NCBI GenBank assembly: GCA_036365515.1
Contig: CM070874.1
Location: forward strand, 23,238,209 to 23,302,208
DNA: 64,000 bases
DNA from: Torymus aiolomorphi
Lineage: Eukaryota; Arthropoda; Insecta; Hymenoptera; Torymidae
Reading direction: 5' to 3'
Part shown: in pieces, positions 10,984 through 22,329 of the stretch
Numbering within the stretch: the first letter of the stretch is position 1
Layout of the letters: each line of letters begins with the position of its first letter
Made by a program: the position numbers and the translations under genes
The notes under the pieces: generated by a model
What the model saw: the letters and a program-made list of their open reading frames with translations, nothing else
Told to the model about the DNA's origin: nothing
The model's database searches: none

Positions 10984-12689
10984 TGTTTGGGAACTATCAA
11001 GTTTTGAATTTCCCGCGGTTGCGCGACTGAGGAATAAGTCAGTAGGCGGCCGCGCGACGGCAGCACTCATCAGCTGCTCTCTGCGGAACAGCTGAATCGC
11101 TACACTGATTAGCCGAGTATGGCAAAAATCATACTGTCTCTCTCACGTTTACACATGTAAATGAGAGAGACGTTGATTTGACTCACTCATCGGGAACAAC
11201 GAGACGAGGAAGAAATCGGAAGTGCTCATTCAGTCGGTCGCTGCAAAATTCTGGACGGCGTGCTCGCCACGAGGCCGCACGGCCGACTCTCATTCATTCG
11301 GTCTACTCAACTCATCTCTTCGTCTGGTCGACGTGCTCGCCAAGAGGCCGCATGGCCGGCACACACTGCGTTCTCACTACAGTCAGGCTCTCTCTCTGAA
11401 ACGGTTGGCCTCGTGGAGAGTTTCAGTGCACAAGATCAGCAGCTCTCACACCGGATTGACTCAAGTGTGGCATTCTTACTCTTCTCAAACTCCACTCATG
11501 TAACGGTAGGCCACGTGGAGATGCAGTGCGGACATCCTCGGCAATTCTCATCGGATGGACTCAAGTGTGATCTTTCTCACTCTCTCCATATGGATATCAT
11601 ACGGCATCGGCTCACGCGGCTACGATCATACAGCGGCACTTCTCACACGGTAAAATCCATTGCGTACTTGCCACGAAGTGCTTGGACTACTCGTGCGGCA
11701 TCTTCTAGTGCGGCAGTGATTCTCATACGGCGGTGATACTCAAGCGGCATCTGCTGCACTTTGGAGGCTGCTCTCAAGGAGAAGGCTTCACTAGTGTTCT
11801 CACACGGAAACTTCTCACACGGCGGTGATACTCATGCGGCATTTTTCTCACCGGCGCTCGATGCGTTGAGTACACCACGAGGCAGCTTCTCACCCGGACA
11901 TTCTCATATCGCAACTCCTTACAGCAGGTTTGTGTCGCAAAGCGCAACCCAGGACGGCTTGCTGCATCTAGCTACCAACGAGGCGACACATCTCAGCAAC
12001 TGCTACGCCAAACTCAACAGGATTGCTGATATGGCCTCTCTCAGCGGGTGCTTCGCATCCTCACACTTATCTCACCGGCTGTCTCATTTTAATCATCATG
12101 CTCAACATACGGCTCTTCTCAACTGCTCATCTTTGTTGCGGAATCACTATCACTCGACCAACTCATCAGCGTAAGGATTAATATAACCTCTACGTACGAG
12201 AAGGTAACAACTCAATTACATGCGGCCATTTTATACAAAGGTGCGCTGCTATACGGAACGCATAGCCACGCGCTATAATTAGGAAATACTCAGGCACGAT
12301 TAGGTCAGTAATACCTAATCGTGTCTTCTCATTGAAAACTCAACCACAATCTATTCAATAATAATTGATTGTGTTGCTTATTGTATGGTTAGCACTCTCA
12401 TCAGTGATTCGCAACGTCACACAAAAAAACTCAGACACTCAAATTGTAACACTCAGATATTCAATCAATTATTGTAACAGTCATACACTCAACTATTTAA
12501 TTGTAACATCTCACACATTTTATAATTATTCTTGAAACAACTTTTATATCGACAATTATGTAATAGTAATTTATAATTTATAGTTATTTTGAATATATTA
12601 TAGTTTAATTTACCAAAGTATTTGGCTCTCAATTTATTTTGTAAACACCCACAGCATGTCCTCATTATAATTTATGTAATTCTCAAACA
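10984..12689 (+). repeat. 3' LTR of the BEL/Pao element
   Basis: It is 1706 bp, from TGTTTGGGAACTATC to CTCAAACA, followed by the GAAGG duplication. Differences from the 5' LTR are scattered point changes and a few indels. It keeps the same 158-aa and 137-aa open frames. Confidence 0.9.
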
Positions 12690-12865
12690 GAAGGTAAATG
12701 CTGTTAGTTCAAAATTTTCTTATTATAGGTACCAGACCTATTTTGCGGTCCATGAACATTCTTTTATAAAAATTTATTGTTACAGGTACTAGACCCTACT
12801 GTCAGATAAACGTTCCTCTTTTTATCCAAATTCCTTTATTATAGGAACCAGACCTATTTGTAGGT
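12690..12865. repeat. ~60-bp tandem satellite, segment 2
   Basis: It contains three monomers built around the near-palindrome ATAGGTACCAGACCTAT, followed by a T-rich spacer (TTTCATAAAAATTCC type). It resumes directly after the BEL/Pao target duplication and is interrupted by the solo LTR at 12866. Confidence 0.85.
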
Positions 12866-13455
12866 TGTGACGGAGACACGTTCCCGCACACGCGCAGGGT
12901 CAATCATACACACATACAGAAACCACGCGCAATACAAACCGAAACTAGGAGCGAGGCGGCAGGAGCCGCACGCGAGTAGCACGCCGAAAAAATACCGGGA
13001 AATATAATACATTGTTACAAAGAATGAGAGAAAGGGAAAGAAAAGAGACGCGAGAAGGGACGGACGGAGCAATCTCTATCGGTGATAAAGGCCGACGTCT
13101 AAGGCCACAGTCGCAAACGACAAAACACTTATCCGCGGCACCGATGTAAAGGATCGGCCTCGTCCTCACGACGATGATATACATGCTAGGAAGCTCAGCA
13201 GCGATCGACCATTTCAGCCTGAAACCGACGCACCCACAGTCACAGCCAGAGCCACGACCTGATCGAGAGGAAGCTGCGACTAGTCTCGAAGCAGCCAGCG
13301 TCGCCGCCCGGTTACGACTACACAGGAACCTGCTGACCTCCTGGAGCCACTGCCCTGAGGAAAATCACGAGGCGCAATACGTGGGGAGGAAGCTAGCCCC
13401 GAGTTAGCAGACGCTATAAGTTGCCCATCTCATACGAAATCTCGCAAGTGCTCGG

Positions 13456-13518
<63 letters not shown>

Positions 13519-13978
13519 CGCGACTGCCTAAAAGATTTATTATGCTATCTGAGCATACCATCCGGCCCGCTCGCTTCTTGCGAACTGCTGCGCAGATGAC
13601 CGCTCCCAAAATACACGCGAGAACCAAGCGTAGATATAACGCATCCATGACACGCGAAAACGGAGCGGGTGCCCGATTGATGTAGCTAAAGACTAATAAA
13701 GGATCTATACTGTACTCGCTTTGCCTACGATTATTTGCATGCGCGCTCCTCCCGAAATTCCCCGCACTGCGCATGCACCCATTTTCAGAGTGGATTCGCC
13801 CTCATCGGAGGCGACGAGAAGCTGCCGCCCAGGTCAGAAAGATGGCTGCGAGCGGACTCCTGCATTTTATTAATGCGGAGGTCGGATAAGTAACACTCCG
13901 ATCTAGGGAGACGCTTAGTTAGAGAGACAGCGGTAAGTCTAGGTAGAACAGTTAATCGCGTCCGATTCCTACTTCACA
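12866..13978. mobile_element. Solo LTR (1.1 kb) with AGGT target duplication
   Basis: It starts TGTGACGG and ends CTACTTCACA, giving a TGTGA/TCACA terminal inversion. It is flanked by AGGT at 12862-12865 and 13979-13982. It has a higher GC content than its surroundings. A CT microsatellite lies at 13459-13514. Open frames across it are short and do not look like proteins. The 4-bp duplication suits a Ty3/Gypsy-type element, but with no internal region the family cannot be named. Recombination between two LTRs is the usual origin. Confidence 0.7.
13459..13515. repeat. (CT)n microsatellite
   Basis: About 28 uninterrupted CT units lie inside the solo LTR. The Arg/Glu run in the minus-strand frame here is an artefact of the repeat. 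Confidence 0.95.
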
Positions 13979-14533
13979 AGGTAAATGCGTTTGTTTCCAT
14001 GGAATTTCTTTGTTATAGGTACCAGACCTATTTTTGGTTCAAGCTTTTTTCTTTCATAAAAATTACTTGTTATTGGTACTAGACCTACTTTGAGATAAAC
14101 GTTCCTTTTTCCATCCAAATTCCTTTATTATAGGCACCAGACCTATATGAAGGTAAATGCTGTTTCTTTCATAAAATTTTTTTATTATAGGTGCCAGACC
14201 TATTGTGATGTCAATGCTTCTTCTTTCATGAAAATTCATTGTTATAGGTGCCAGACCTATTTTCAGCAAAATCCTTCTTTCATAAAAATTCCTTTATTAG
14301 AGGTGCCAGACCTATTTGAATGTAAATGCTTTTTTTCCATAGAATTTCTTTATTATACTTCCAAATTCCTTTATAGATACCAGATCTATTTTGGGGTTAA
14401 TGTTTTTTCCTTCATAAAAATTTATTATTATAGGTAGTAGACTTACGTTCAGAGAAATGTTCCTTTTTCGATCCAAATTCCTTTATTATAGGTACCAGAC
14501 CTATTTGAAGGTAAATCCTTTTTCTTTCATAAT
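13979..14533. repeat. ~60-bp tandem satellite, segment 3
   Basis: About nine monomers have cores near 14014, 14076, 14132, 14188, 14245, 14301, 14372, 14431 and 14491. The consensus core is ATAGGTRCCAGACCTAT followed by TTGAAGGTAAATGCT and TTCTTTCATAAAAATTCC. Spacing is 56-71 bp. Short reading frames with the recurring peptide IGLAPI/IGLVPI reflect monomer periodicity that happens to be close to a multiple of three. Confidence 0.9.
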
Positions 14534-14668
14534 AGTACATTATGTAACAAGGGAGAAAAGTCGCTCTTGATTCCCGCGGGTGGGTTAATGCCCGAGCGAG
14601 CGAAGCGAAGCGAGGGCAGTGATCACCTGAGGGAATCATCGACTTTTCTCCCGAGTTACATATAGTAC
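14534..14668. mobile_element. Short palindromic insertion in the satellite
   Basis: AGTACATTATGTAAC plus GGGAGAAAAGTCG on the left is matched inverted by CGACTTTTCTCCC plus GTTACATATAGTACT on the right. Between them lies GAGCGAGCGAAGCGAAGCGAG. The layout is a hairpin of about 135 bp. A MITE or a fold-back satellite variant are both possible. Confidence 0.6.
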
Positions 14669-14943
14669 TTTATTGCCATCTCAACTGTGGCCACTTTTAA
14701 TATTAATTAGTGTATTATTTATTGATATTTAGCTGTTTATATGAAATTTACATATATTTTGCAAAATCAAGAAATATGGCCATATTTCCCGTTTTTGGGA
14801 GTAAAGAGGTAAATATGGCCACATTTCCCTCTTTTGCGGGAAATATCGTCATATTTCCCGCAAACGTTAAATTTCTTGAAAAAGGGAAAAAATCTAACTT
14901 TTGTCCCGCTTTTAAGGGAAAAAAGTAGCCATTTTTGTTGAGA
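14669..14943. other. Short AT-rich insert with GGGAAATATGGCC motifs
   Basis: CCATCTCAAC at about 14678 is repeated inverted at about 14938-14948, so this may be another small fold-back insert in the array. Internal repeats of AAATATGGCCA and GGGAAATAT produce the two overlapping short open frames here. I do not believe either is a gene. Confidence 0.45.
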
Positions 14944-15105
14944 TGGAAATAAAATTTGTTTATTATAGGTACCAAACCTATTTTGATGTCAATACTTTTT
15001 CTTTCATAAAAATTCATTGTTATAGGTGCCAGACCTATTTTCAGATGAACTTTTCTTCCACCATAGAAATTCCTTTATTATAGGTACCAGACCTATTTGA
15101 AGGAA
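14944..15105. repeat. ~60-bp tandem satellite, segment 4
   Basis: The three last monomers have cores at about 14966, 15023 and 15082. The array ends at about 15105. Confidence 0.85.
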
Positions 15106-15990
15106 CTGTAATTGTAATAATGGTAAATTGGGCAGCTCAGGTGCCGCACGCTACTCCGCCGCCGCGAGCACCGCGACTTGCCTAGCGCCTTGTGCTTGTT
15201 GAATGATTTCTTGAAAAAGTAAAAAAATTGTTTTTTAATTCCAATGATGATTAGGTGATGCAAATAGAAATTGAGCTGGCCATGCCAAATTATTGACGTT
15301 GGCCTTTTGACGACTCCTCTTGCATTCCTTCAGTCTTGCAGATTTCTGCCTTTCTCATATTATACTATATTGTATCTATAACACAAAGAAAAGAATTAGT
15401 TGAACTAGAGTCACCCATTGCATGACGTGTAAAAGCATAAGAAGAAATAGTAGTTTAAAAGTGATAGCTGCTAAATTGCTCTGTAAATGCTCTTAGAGGT
15501 TACTCACGCATGCAACCAACAACTTCATAATCCTTTCTGCCTAAGCTGAAAGAAGCATACATTGTTGAAGCAACAACCTAAATAGTATGACTTTGAAAAT
15601 ATTCGACTTGGTAGACTTACCATCAGTGCCACTGGTGATAGATTTCCAAAAAATAGGTAGAGTGATAAACAAACCGAAATACGCGCAGTGGTATTGTAAA
15701 ATCTACCAAGGCGAATACTCACCAGCTGAAAAGACAATGACATTTATTGCGAAAGTTGATTGGCACTATAGGTGTATAGCCACATGATGTTAAAGAGATA
15801 ACATCTTACTCACAGAACAGCAACTGAGGCAGCTTATCTTCAAATACATACAGCATAACATATAAAGTCATAAAAGCAACATTTGATTACAGATTAGTTG
15901 AAAATCATTAAATACTGCCACATTGAGTAAAATCATGCAAAATTCTGGCACTTGCATTTGATTGTACATAGATAAGTGAACAAATATTGA
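15106..15990. other. Unclassified region without a supportable gene
   Basis: A 66-codon plus-strand frame (15587-15787) and a 72-codon minus-strand frame overlap each other. Neither shows a recognisable motif. No splice-flanked protein signature is visible. Confidence 0.35.
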
Positions 15991-16000
15991 TATTGATATC

Positions 16001-16072
<72 letters not shown>

Positions 16073-16075
16073 CCG
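15991..16075. repeat. (AT)n microsatellite
   Basis: Near-pure TA/AT dinucleotide run with one AAAT interruption. Confidence 0.95.
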
Positions 16076-16429
16076 ATATAATATTATACTGAAGATCAGT
16101 AAAGAATTATCAATAATCGATAAATAAAAAAATACTTATATTAATATCATGCCAAATTTTTAAAATGATCTACGACTGCAAATTAATCGAGAAATTGTCA
16201 ATTACTACAGTATTTTACGATAATATGCAATATCATACAAATAATTGGAACAACTGACCTCAAGCAGCTCTGATTTGTGCACATGTTTTGTGCAGCAGCG
16301 ATGCGTGGATGGTATCGAGATATCCGGGCTTGGAGATACAAAAATGTCTGCAGCAGCAGTGATGAATATAAATGATGTCGTCACTTCCCATCCCCTGATG
16401 TTCTCAGGACGTTATAGTTGCATTATGTG

Positions 16430-17870
16430 AAGACGTGTTGTCTTCTGCGGGAGCTCTTCGTTTTAGACAGAACAGAGTATATAAATAATGTGTCAAGCAA
16501 GCATTAGGAGTGAGGGAGAGCAGTATCTAACTGCCAGAATTAGAGGAGCAGGCAGACGGAAATTTGGTGACTCGGTTCAGCTATACTACAGAATATGGTC
16601 CCAATCCGCAGCGTGGTACTTACTCGAGTCTGTTGCGGAATCATGAGCTTGATTCAACTGCACCATCACCGCCACTCCCACTCAGTGATATCCTTGGAAA
16701 ATTGTAGCTGCACTGGACGCCTTCGAGGAGAGTACAATCATTTAAATGTGTGGTCATCTACAGGAACTCTGCACTTTAAGCAGAACAAAGTATATAAATA
16801 ACTTTTCTAACATTAGGGGTGAGGAGAACAGATAGACGTAAATTTGAACTGTATTCACGTGTTCTTAACGCAAACTACTCACTTGAAGATATAGCTGAGG
16901 AGGTGGTGACCGCTGACCTTCATGTGCACTTGCACCATTCTAATGTACGGGGTACATTTCTTCCTTTTCCTGCACGTCGGTCTCAGTGACAGCGAAAAGC
17001 AAGCGATGGAAGCTGGCAGCTATTGGTACGTAGTGAAGACATCTGCAGGAACACTTCGCCATAGTAAACATAATTGCTTCGTGGCCGAGAAAGTGTTGAA
17101 GAAGTCATGCTTTTGCTTTCGTAAAAAAAGTAGAGAAGAATTTGAGGTTAGGTTGTCGCTATAAGATACAGCTGTGAAATACTCACTCGTCTGGTGCGCA
17201 ACATATCTGGAGTTATAAACAAGAAGACAGAAGCCATTTGCCTTCAAGACAATGATGATTTTTCCGAGAGCGGCACGCTGGTAGCCGTATTAACACCGTA
17301 CAGTCTGACCAACGGCGTTCGGACATCTGCAGGAGCACTTTGCCTTATGCAAAAACCATATGCATTCGGTAAAAGTAATATGCTTCGCGCAAAGTGAGTG
17401 CTGAAGAAGTCACGCTTTAGTAAAAGCTCAAAAATAATTTTAGGTTAGGTCGTCGCTATTCGCTAGTCAGTCTTATGGTATACTAGAAATATAATAGTAA
17501 GGCCAGGAAGAGAGTCTGTAGCCGTTGTGGTCGTTAATCTATCTACTTGACCCAGCCTGTAAACACAACAAGGGCCGTCAGTCTAATGAGCAGAGAGGTT
17601 AGGATCTAAGAACCGCTTACCTATGTTACTTCCTCACCGAAATCAGTACCTTGCTTTCGCGAACCAGTTACCACTAGGTCCCTGCGATTTAAGCGGAGAA
17701 CACAGAATACCTGGATACCGTACTACTGCTGCCGTTGTCATCGACGAGAGCCACACCGCACGATATTGTCACACGCGCCGACGCGCACACGGAGATATCG
17801 GCGGATCGGCCGTCTGTGCCCGGCTATTGCGGCTTGGGCAGTAACATAGATATTTCCACTTGAGTATCAC
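16430..17870. repeat. Diverged duplicated block, left copy
   Basis: It contains recurrent modules: a CATCTGCAGGAGCACTT module with a following GAAGAAGTCATGCTTT segment (about 17040 and 17330), a TTAGGTCGTCGCTATT module, and a GACCCAGCCTGTAAACAC module (about 17548). The same modules recur in the same order at 18836-19690. No gene is apparent; short frames across it do not survive between copies. Confidence 0.6.
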
Positions 17871-17929
17871 ACGGCCATCTCTCGCCGAGATTGTTTAATT
17901 TATGTATAAAATCTAAACTTATGGAAAAA

Positions 17930-18400
17930 ACTAATCCCAACAGAGGAATATAAACAAATTATGCATAAACACATTGTACCTAGCATTTATTTATTGCCGA
18001 ATAGTCAAACTCACTTTCAATCAATTTATACCCAGAAAGGCTCAACAGGATTTTGACAAAAATATTTACACCGTAGTTTCTATCCAAAATATAATCATAA
18101 AATATAAAATAAATAATGTATATTATTGTCCATAAAATTATTTATAATGAAAACGTCTAGTTAATCTCCAAAAAAGTAAACACCCCTTTAATCTATACCG
18201 TGAAAGGCTGAACAGGATTTTGACAAAAAAAATGTTCCGCACTACGTTTCACGCAAAAATATAGGAATAAAATTTTGAATAAATAATTAATAGTATTGTA
18301 CATAACATTATTTATCAAATGTACATTGATTTAATCCCGAAATATGTCAAACACTCTGAATCTATACTTGGAAGATATCTCATCTCATCTACAAATATAC
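17930..18400 (-). repeat. Two diverged satellite monomers in inverted orientation
   Basis: GGCTGAACAGGATTTTGAC at about 18198, and a related copy at about 18036, are the reverse complement of GTCAAAATCCTGTTCAGCC in the satellite at 19860-22200. They are followed by similar A/T-rich blocks. They lie between the two duplicated blocks. Confidence 0.6.
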
Positions 18401-18589
18401 AAAATACACATAAAAAAAAGTAATAGATCTTACTTGGTATGTAAATTATTTACACTGTAATATATTTACTTTTGACCCCAGCGTAGGTTGCTTCACCGAC
18501 GACGGTCTCATGGGAGGAACTGCAGGATCAACCAAAGTTTCTCTATTCTCAGCCTCTGAGGTGACCTACGACATTTGCTAGCGTAGAGA

Positions 18590-19735
18590 ATTGATGGTGT
18601 ATAGCTGTCTGCGGGAGCACTTTGCCTTAGGCAGAAAAAGATAGTTATCAACGGTAATAGCTCAGGTCGGCAAGAGCAATGACTATCCACGTTTCAGCAA
18701 AAGGGGAGAGAAGGCTTGGAGGGTAGGTGATACTTTTAGCTGTAAAACACGCGTTTTTAACACAAACTACGTACCTAAGGATATAGCTCAGATGATGGTT
18801 GCTGCCGAGCTTAACATGACCTTGGACTCTGATACGTGGTACACTTCTACCTTTTCCTGCAAGTCGATCTCAGTGACAGCGAAAAGCAAGCGATGGAAGA
18901 TGGCGTGAAGACATCGGCAGGAGCACTTCACCATAAGCAGAAATAATATATAATTAGTAAACGTAATTGATTTGTTGCAGAGAAAGTGCTGAAGAAGTCA
19001 TGCTTCGGCAAAAGTTGAAAGGAGCATTTGAGGTTAGGTCGTTGCTATTAGCTACAGTAGTGATATATTCACGTGCATCATATGGTACATACTTGGAGTT
19101 ATATCTAGAAGACAGAAACCATTCGCCTTCTCGTAGTCAGTTGTACTGTCCCTGGACACGAGGACAATGCCGATTTCCCCCGAAGCAGGACACCCGTAGC
19201 CATGTTAACATCGTACTGTCTGTCTGATGGCGTGAGGATATCTGCAAGAGCCCTTCGCCCTCTGCAAAAACAATATATATTTAGTATAAGTAATTGCTTT
19301 GGGCAAAGTGCAGAAGAAAATTTAAGGTTAGGTCGTCGCTATTAGTTACAGTCCTACAAGTTTTATATATTGCGTAACAAACTTACTAAAAATGTAATAG
19401 TAGGCCATGAAGACAGTCTGGAGCCGTTGTGGTCGTCAATCTATCTACTTGACCCAGCCTGTAAACACAACAAGGGCCGTCAGTCTAATGAACAGAGAGT
19501 GAGGAACGAACAAGGGCTTACCTATGTTGCTACCTCATCAAAATCAGTACATTGCATGAGTTATCACCAAGCCACTGGGTATCAAGTGGAGAACACGTAA
19601 TATAGCAGGACATCATACTACCGCCGCCATTGTCAACGACGGATCGGCCGCCAGCGCCCGATTGCGGATTTGGCAGTAGTACCGCGAACGGCCGCGCATG
19701 CAGGCGGCGCTACGTCATACGGCGAGCTTATATTC
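18590..19735. repeat. Diverged duplicated block, right copy
   Basis: It carries the same series of modules as 16430-17870: GTGACAGCGAAAAGCAAGCG near 18869 against 16986, the CATCGGCAGGAGCACTTC module, GAAGAAGTCATGCTT, AGGTTAGGTCGTTGCTATT, and GACCCAGCCTGTAAACAC at about 19450. Divergence looks like 20-25% with many indels, so the duplication is old. Confidence 0.6.
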
Positions 19736-19849
19736 AATTATTAGATAAAAATGTGATTAAAAAATTAAATAACTTGTTTACAGTTATGATTTCAGTTTTG
19801 AAACTTTGACAAAATCATCTCCAATGAAATTCCGAGAACCTAAAAGAGT

Positions 19850-22210
19850 GTTTTGTAATGACCGTGAAACTTTTTTTTCAAAATCCTGTTCAGCCTCTGC
19901 GGGTACACATTGAGCAGTATATTATGATTTGTTTGTTGGTAAAATAATTTTTCAAATAAAAATTGTTAAATTAAACATTTGACTTCGTTTGCTAAACATT
20001 TGCTGGTTATATTCAGTACAAATGTCTGCCAAACTTTTTTTGTCAAATCCTGTTCAGCCTTCCCAGTTCCACTTTCATCGATATCATGATTTGTTTGTCG
20101 GTAAAATAATTGTTTTTACAATGAAAACTGTTAAGTTAAACAATAGTATGTCTTTGTCTGATATTTGCTGGCCATATTCGGCACCAACGAGCCTGAAACT
20201 CTTTTCGTCAAAATTCTGTGTAGCATTCCCAGTTCCACTTTCCTCGATATCATGATTTGTTTGTTAGTAAAATAATGGTTTTTACAATGAAAATTGTTAA
20301 GTTAAATAATAGAATGTCTTTATCGGACATTTGCTGGCCATATTTGGCACGAACGAGCGCAAAACTTTTTTTTGTCAAAATGCTGTTCAGCCTTCTCAGT
20401 TCCACTTTCATCGATATTATGATTTGTTTGTTGATAAAATAATTGCTTTTGCAATAAAAATTGTATAATTGAATAATAGAATGTCTTTATCGGACATTTG
20501 CTGGCCACATTTGGCAACAAACGCCCGTGAAACTTCTTTTTGTCAAAATACTGTTCAGCCTCTGTGGGTACATATTGAGCAATATATTATGATTTTTTTG
20601 TTAGTAAAATAATTTGTTTTTTACAATGAGAATTTTTAAATTAAACATTTGACTTCGTTCACTAAATATTTACTGGTTATATTCAGTAGAAATGTCTGCG
20701 AAACTTTTTTTGTCAAAATCCTTTTCAGTATTCCCAGTTCCACTTTCATTGGTATCATGATTTGTTTGTTAGTAAAATAATTGTTTTTACAATGAAAATT
20801 GTTAAGTTAAATAATAGAAAGTCTTTAGCGGATATTTGCTGGCCATATTTGGCACGAACGAGCGTAAAACTTTTTTTGTAAAAATCCTGTTTAGCTTCTG
20901 CGGGTACATATTGAGCAATATATTATGTTTTGTTTGTTAGCAAAATAATTGTTTTTACAATGAAATTGTTAAATTAAACATTAGGCTTTGTTCATTAAAC
21001 ATTTGCTGGTCATATACTGTACAAATGTCTGCGAAACTTTTTTTGTAAAAATCCTGTTCAGCCTTCCCAGTTCCATTTTCATCGATATTATGATTTGTTT
21101 GTTGTTAGAATAATTGTTTTTACAACAAAAATTGTTAAATTAAATAATTGAATGTCTTTATCAGATATTTACAGGCCATATTTGGCAACAAACGACCGTG
21201 AATCTTTTCTTGTCAAAATCCTGTTCAGTCTTCCCAGTTCCACTTTCATCGATATCATGATTTGTTTGTCGGTAAAATAATTGTTTTTACAATGAAAAGG
21301 GTTTAGTTAAATAATAGAATGTCTTTGTCGGACATTTGCTGGCCATATTCGGCACCAATGAGCCTGAAACTCTTTTCGACAAAATTCTGTGCAGCATTCC
21401 CAGTTCCACTTTCCTCGATATCATGATTTGTTTGTTAGTAAAATAATGGTTTTTACAATGAAAATTGTTAAGTTAAATAATAGAATGTCTTTATCGGACA
21501 TTTGCTGGCCACATTTGGCACGAACGAGCGTAAAACTTTTTTTGTCAAAATCCTGTTCAGCCTTCTCAGTTCCACTTTCGTCGATATTATGATTTGTTTG
21601 TTGATAAAATAATTGCTTTTGCAATAAAAATTGTATAATTGAATAATAGAATGTCTTTATCGGACATTTGCTGGCCACATTTGGCACGAACGAGCGTAAA
21701 ACTTCTTTTTGTCAAAATCCTGTTCAGCCTCTGCGGGTACATATTGAGCAATATATTATGATTTGTTTGTTAGTAAAATAATTTTTTTTTACAATGAGAA
21801 TTGTTAAATTAAACATTTGACTTCGTTCACTAAATATTTACTGGTTATATTCAGTAGAAATGTCTGCGAAACTTTTTTTGTCAAAATCCTATTCAGTCTT
21901 CCGAGTTCCACTTTAATCGACATTATGATTTGTTTATTGATAAAAGAATAGTTTTTACGATAAAAATTGTTAAATTAAATGATAGACTGTCTTTATCGAA
22001 CATTTGCTGGCCATATTTGGCAAAAAACGACCGCAAAACTTTTTTTGTTAATATCCCTTTGAGCGTTCCCAGGCACATATTGTGTGAAATTATGATTTGT
22101 TTGTTGACAAAATAATTTTTTTTACGATAAAAATTGTTAAATTAAATAATAGACTGTCTTTGTTGGACATTTGCCGTCCATACTTTGAAAGAAACAAGTT
22201 CAAAATATTT
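19850..22210 (+). repeat. ~167-bp satellite array, about 14 copies
   Basis: The monomer carries, in order, ATGATTTGTTTGTTAGTAAAA, a T-rich block, AAAATTGTTAAATTAAA, TTATCGGACATTTGCTGG, CCATATTTGGCACGAACGAG, GTCAAAATCCTGTTCAGCC and TTCCCAGTTCCACTTTCATC. Successive starts (for example 20251 and about 20418) are about 167 bp apart. The array includes higher-order variants, with some monomers bearing CTGCGGGTACATATTGAGC in place of the CCCAGTTCC block. All short frames here are repeat artefacts. Confidence 0.9.
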
Positions 22211-22329
22211 ATATTCAAATACATATTTAAATATCCCGCTTCATGTCCACTAATTTTTTTATCTGACTTTGCTTACAGCGCCACCTCTCGTTCAAATTTG
22301 GAAGGTATCTTTTTCATATCATTTTGTCT

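Larger units (their letters stand above)
5819..12689 (+). mobile_element. BEL/Pao LTR retrotransposon, degenerate, complete with both LTRs and TSD
   Basis: Two direct repeats of about 1.7 kb (5819-7525 and 10984-12689) begin TGTTTGGGA and end CTCAAACA, so they carry a perfect TGTTTG/CAAACA terminal inversion. The element is flanked by a 5-bp target duplication GAAGG (5814-5818 and 12690-12694). A tRNA-Tyr-type primer site follows the left LTR, and a purine-rich GGCGGGCGGAA precedes the right LTR. The interior is only about 3.5 kb, against a usual 5-6 kb, and keeps scrambled BEL/Pao pol motifs. The LTRs look about 96-97% identical by eye, so the insertion is fairly recent although its genes were already broken. 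It must have been mobilised in trans. Confidence 0.9.

Noticed and set aside
14063..14639. IGLAPI/IGLVPI repeat protein
   Set aside because: It is periodic translation of the ~60-bp satellite and is interrupted in every phase.
17160..17840. Short frames in the duplicated block as a possible gene
   Set aside because: They are not preserved in the second copy of the block and have no recognisable domain.
19850..22210. CRISPR-like regular repeat
   Set aside because: The units are contiguous 167-bp monomers without unique spacers, and the genome is eukaryotic.
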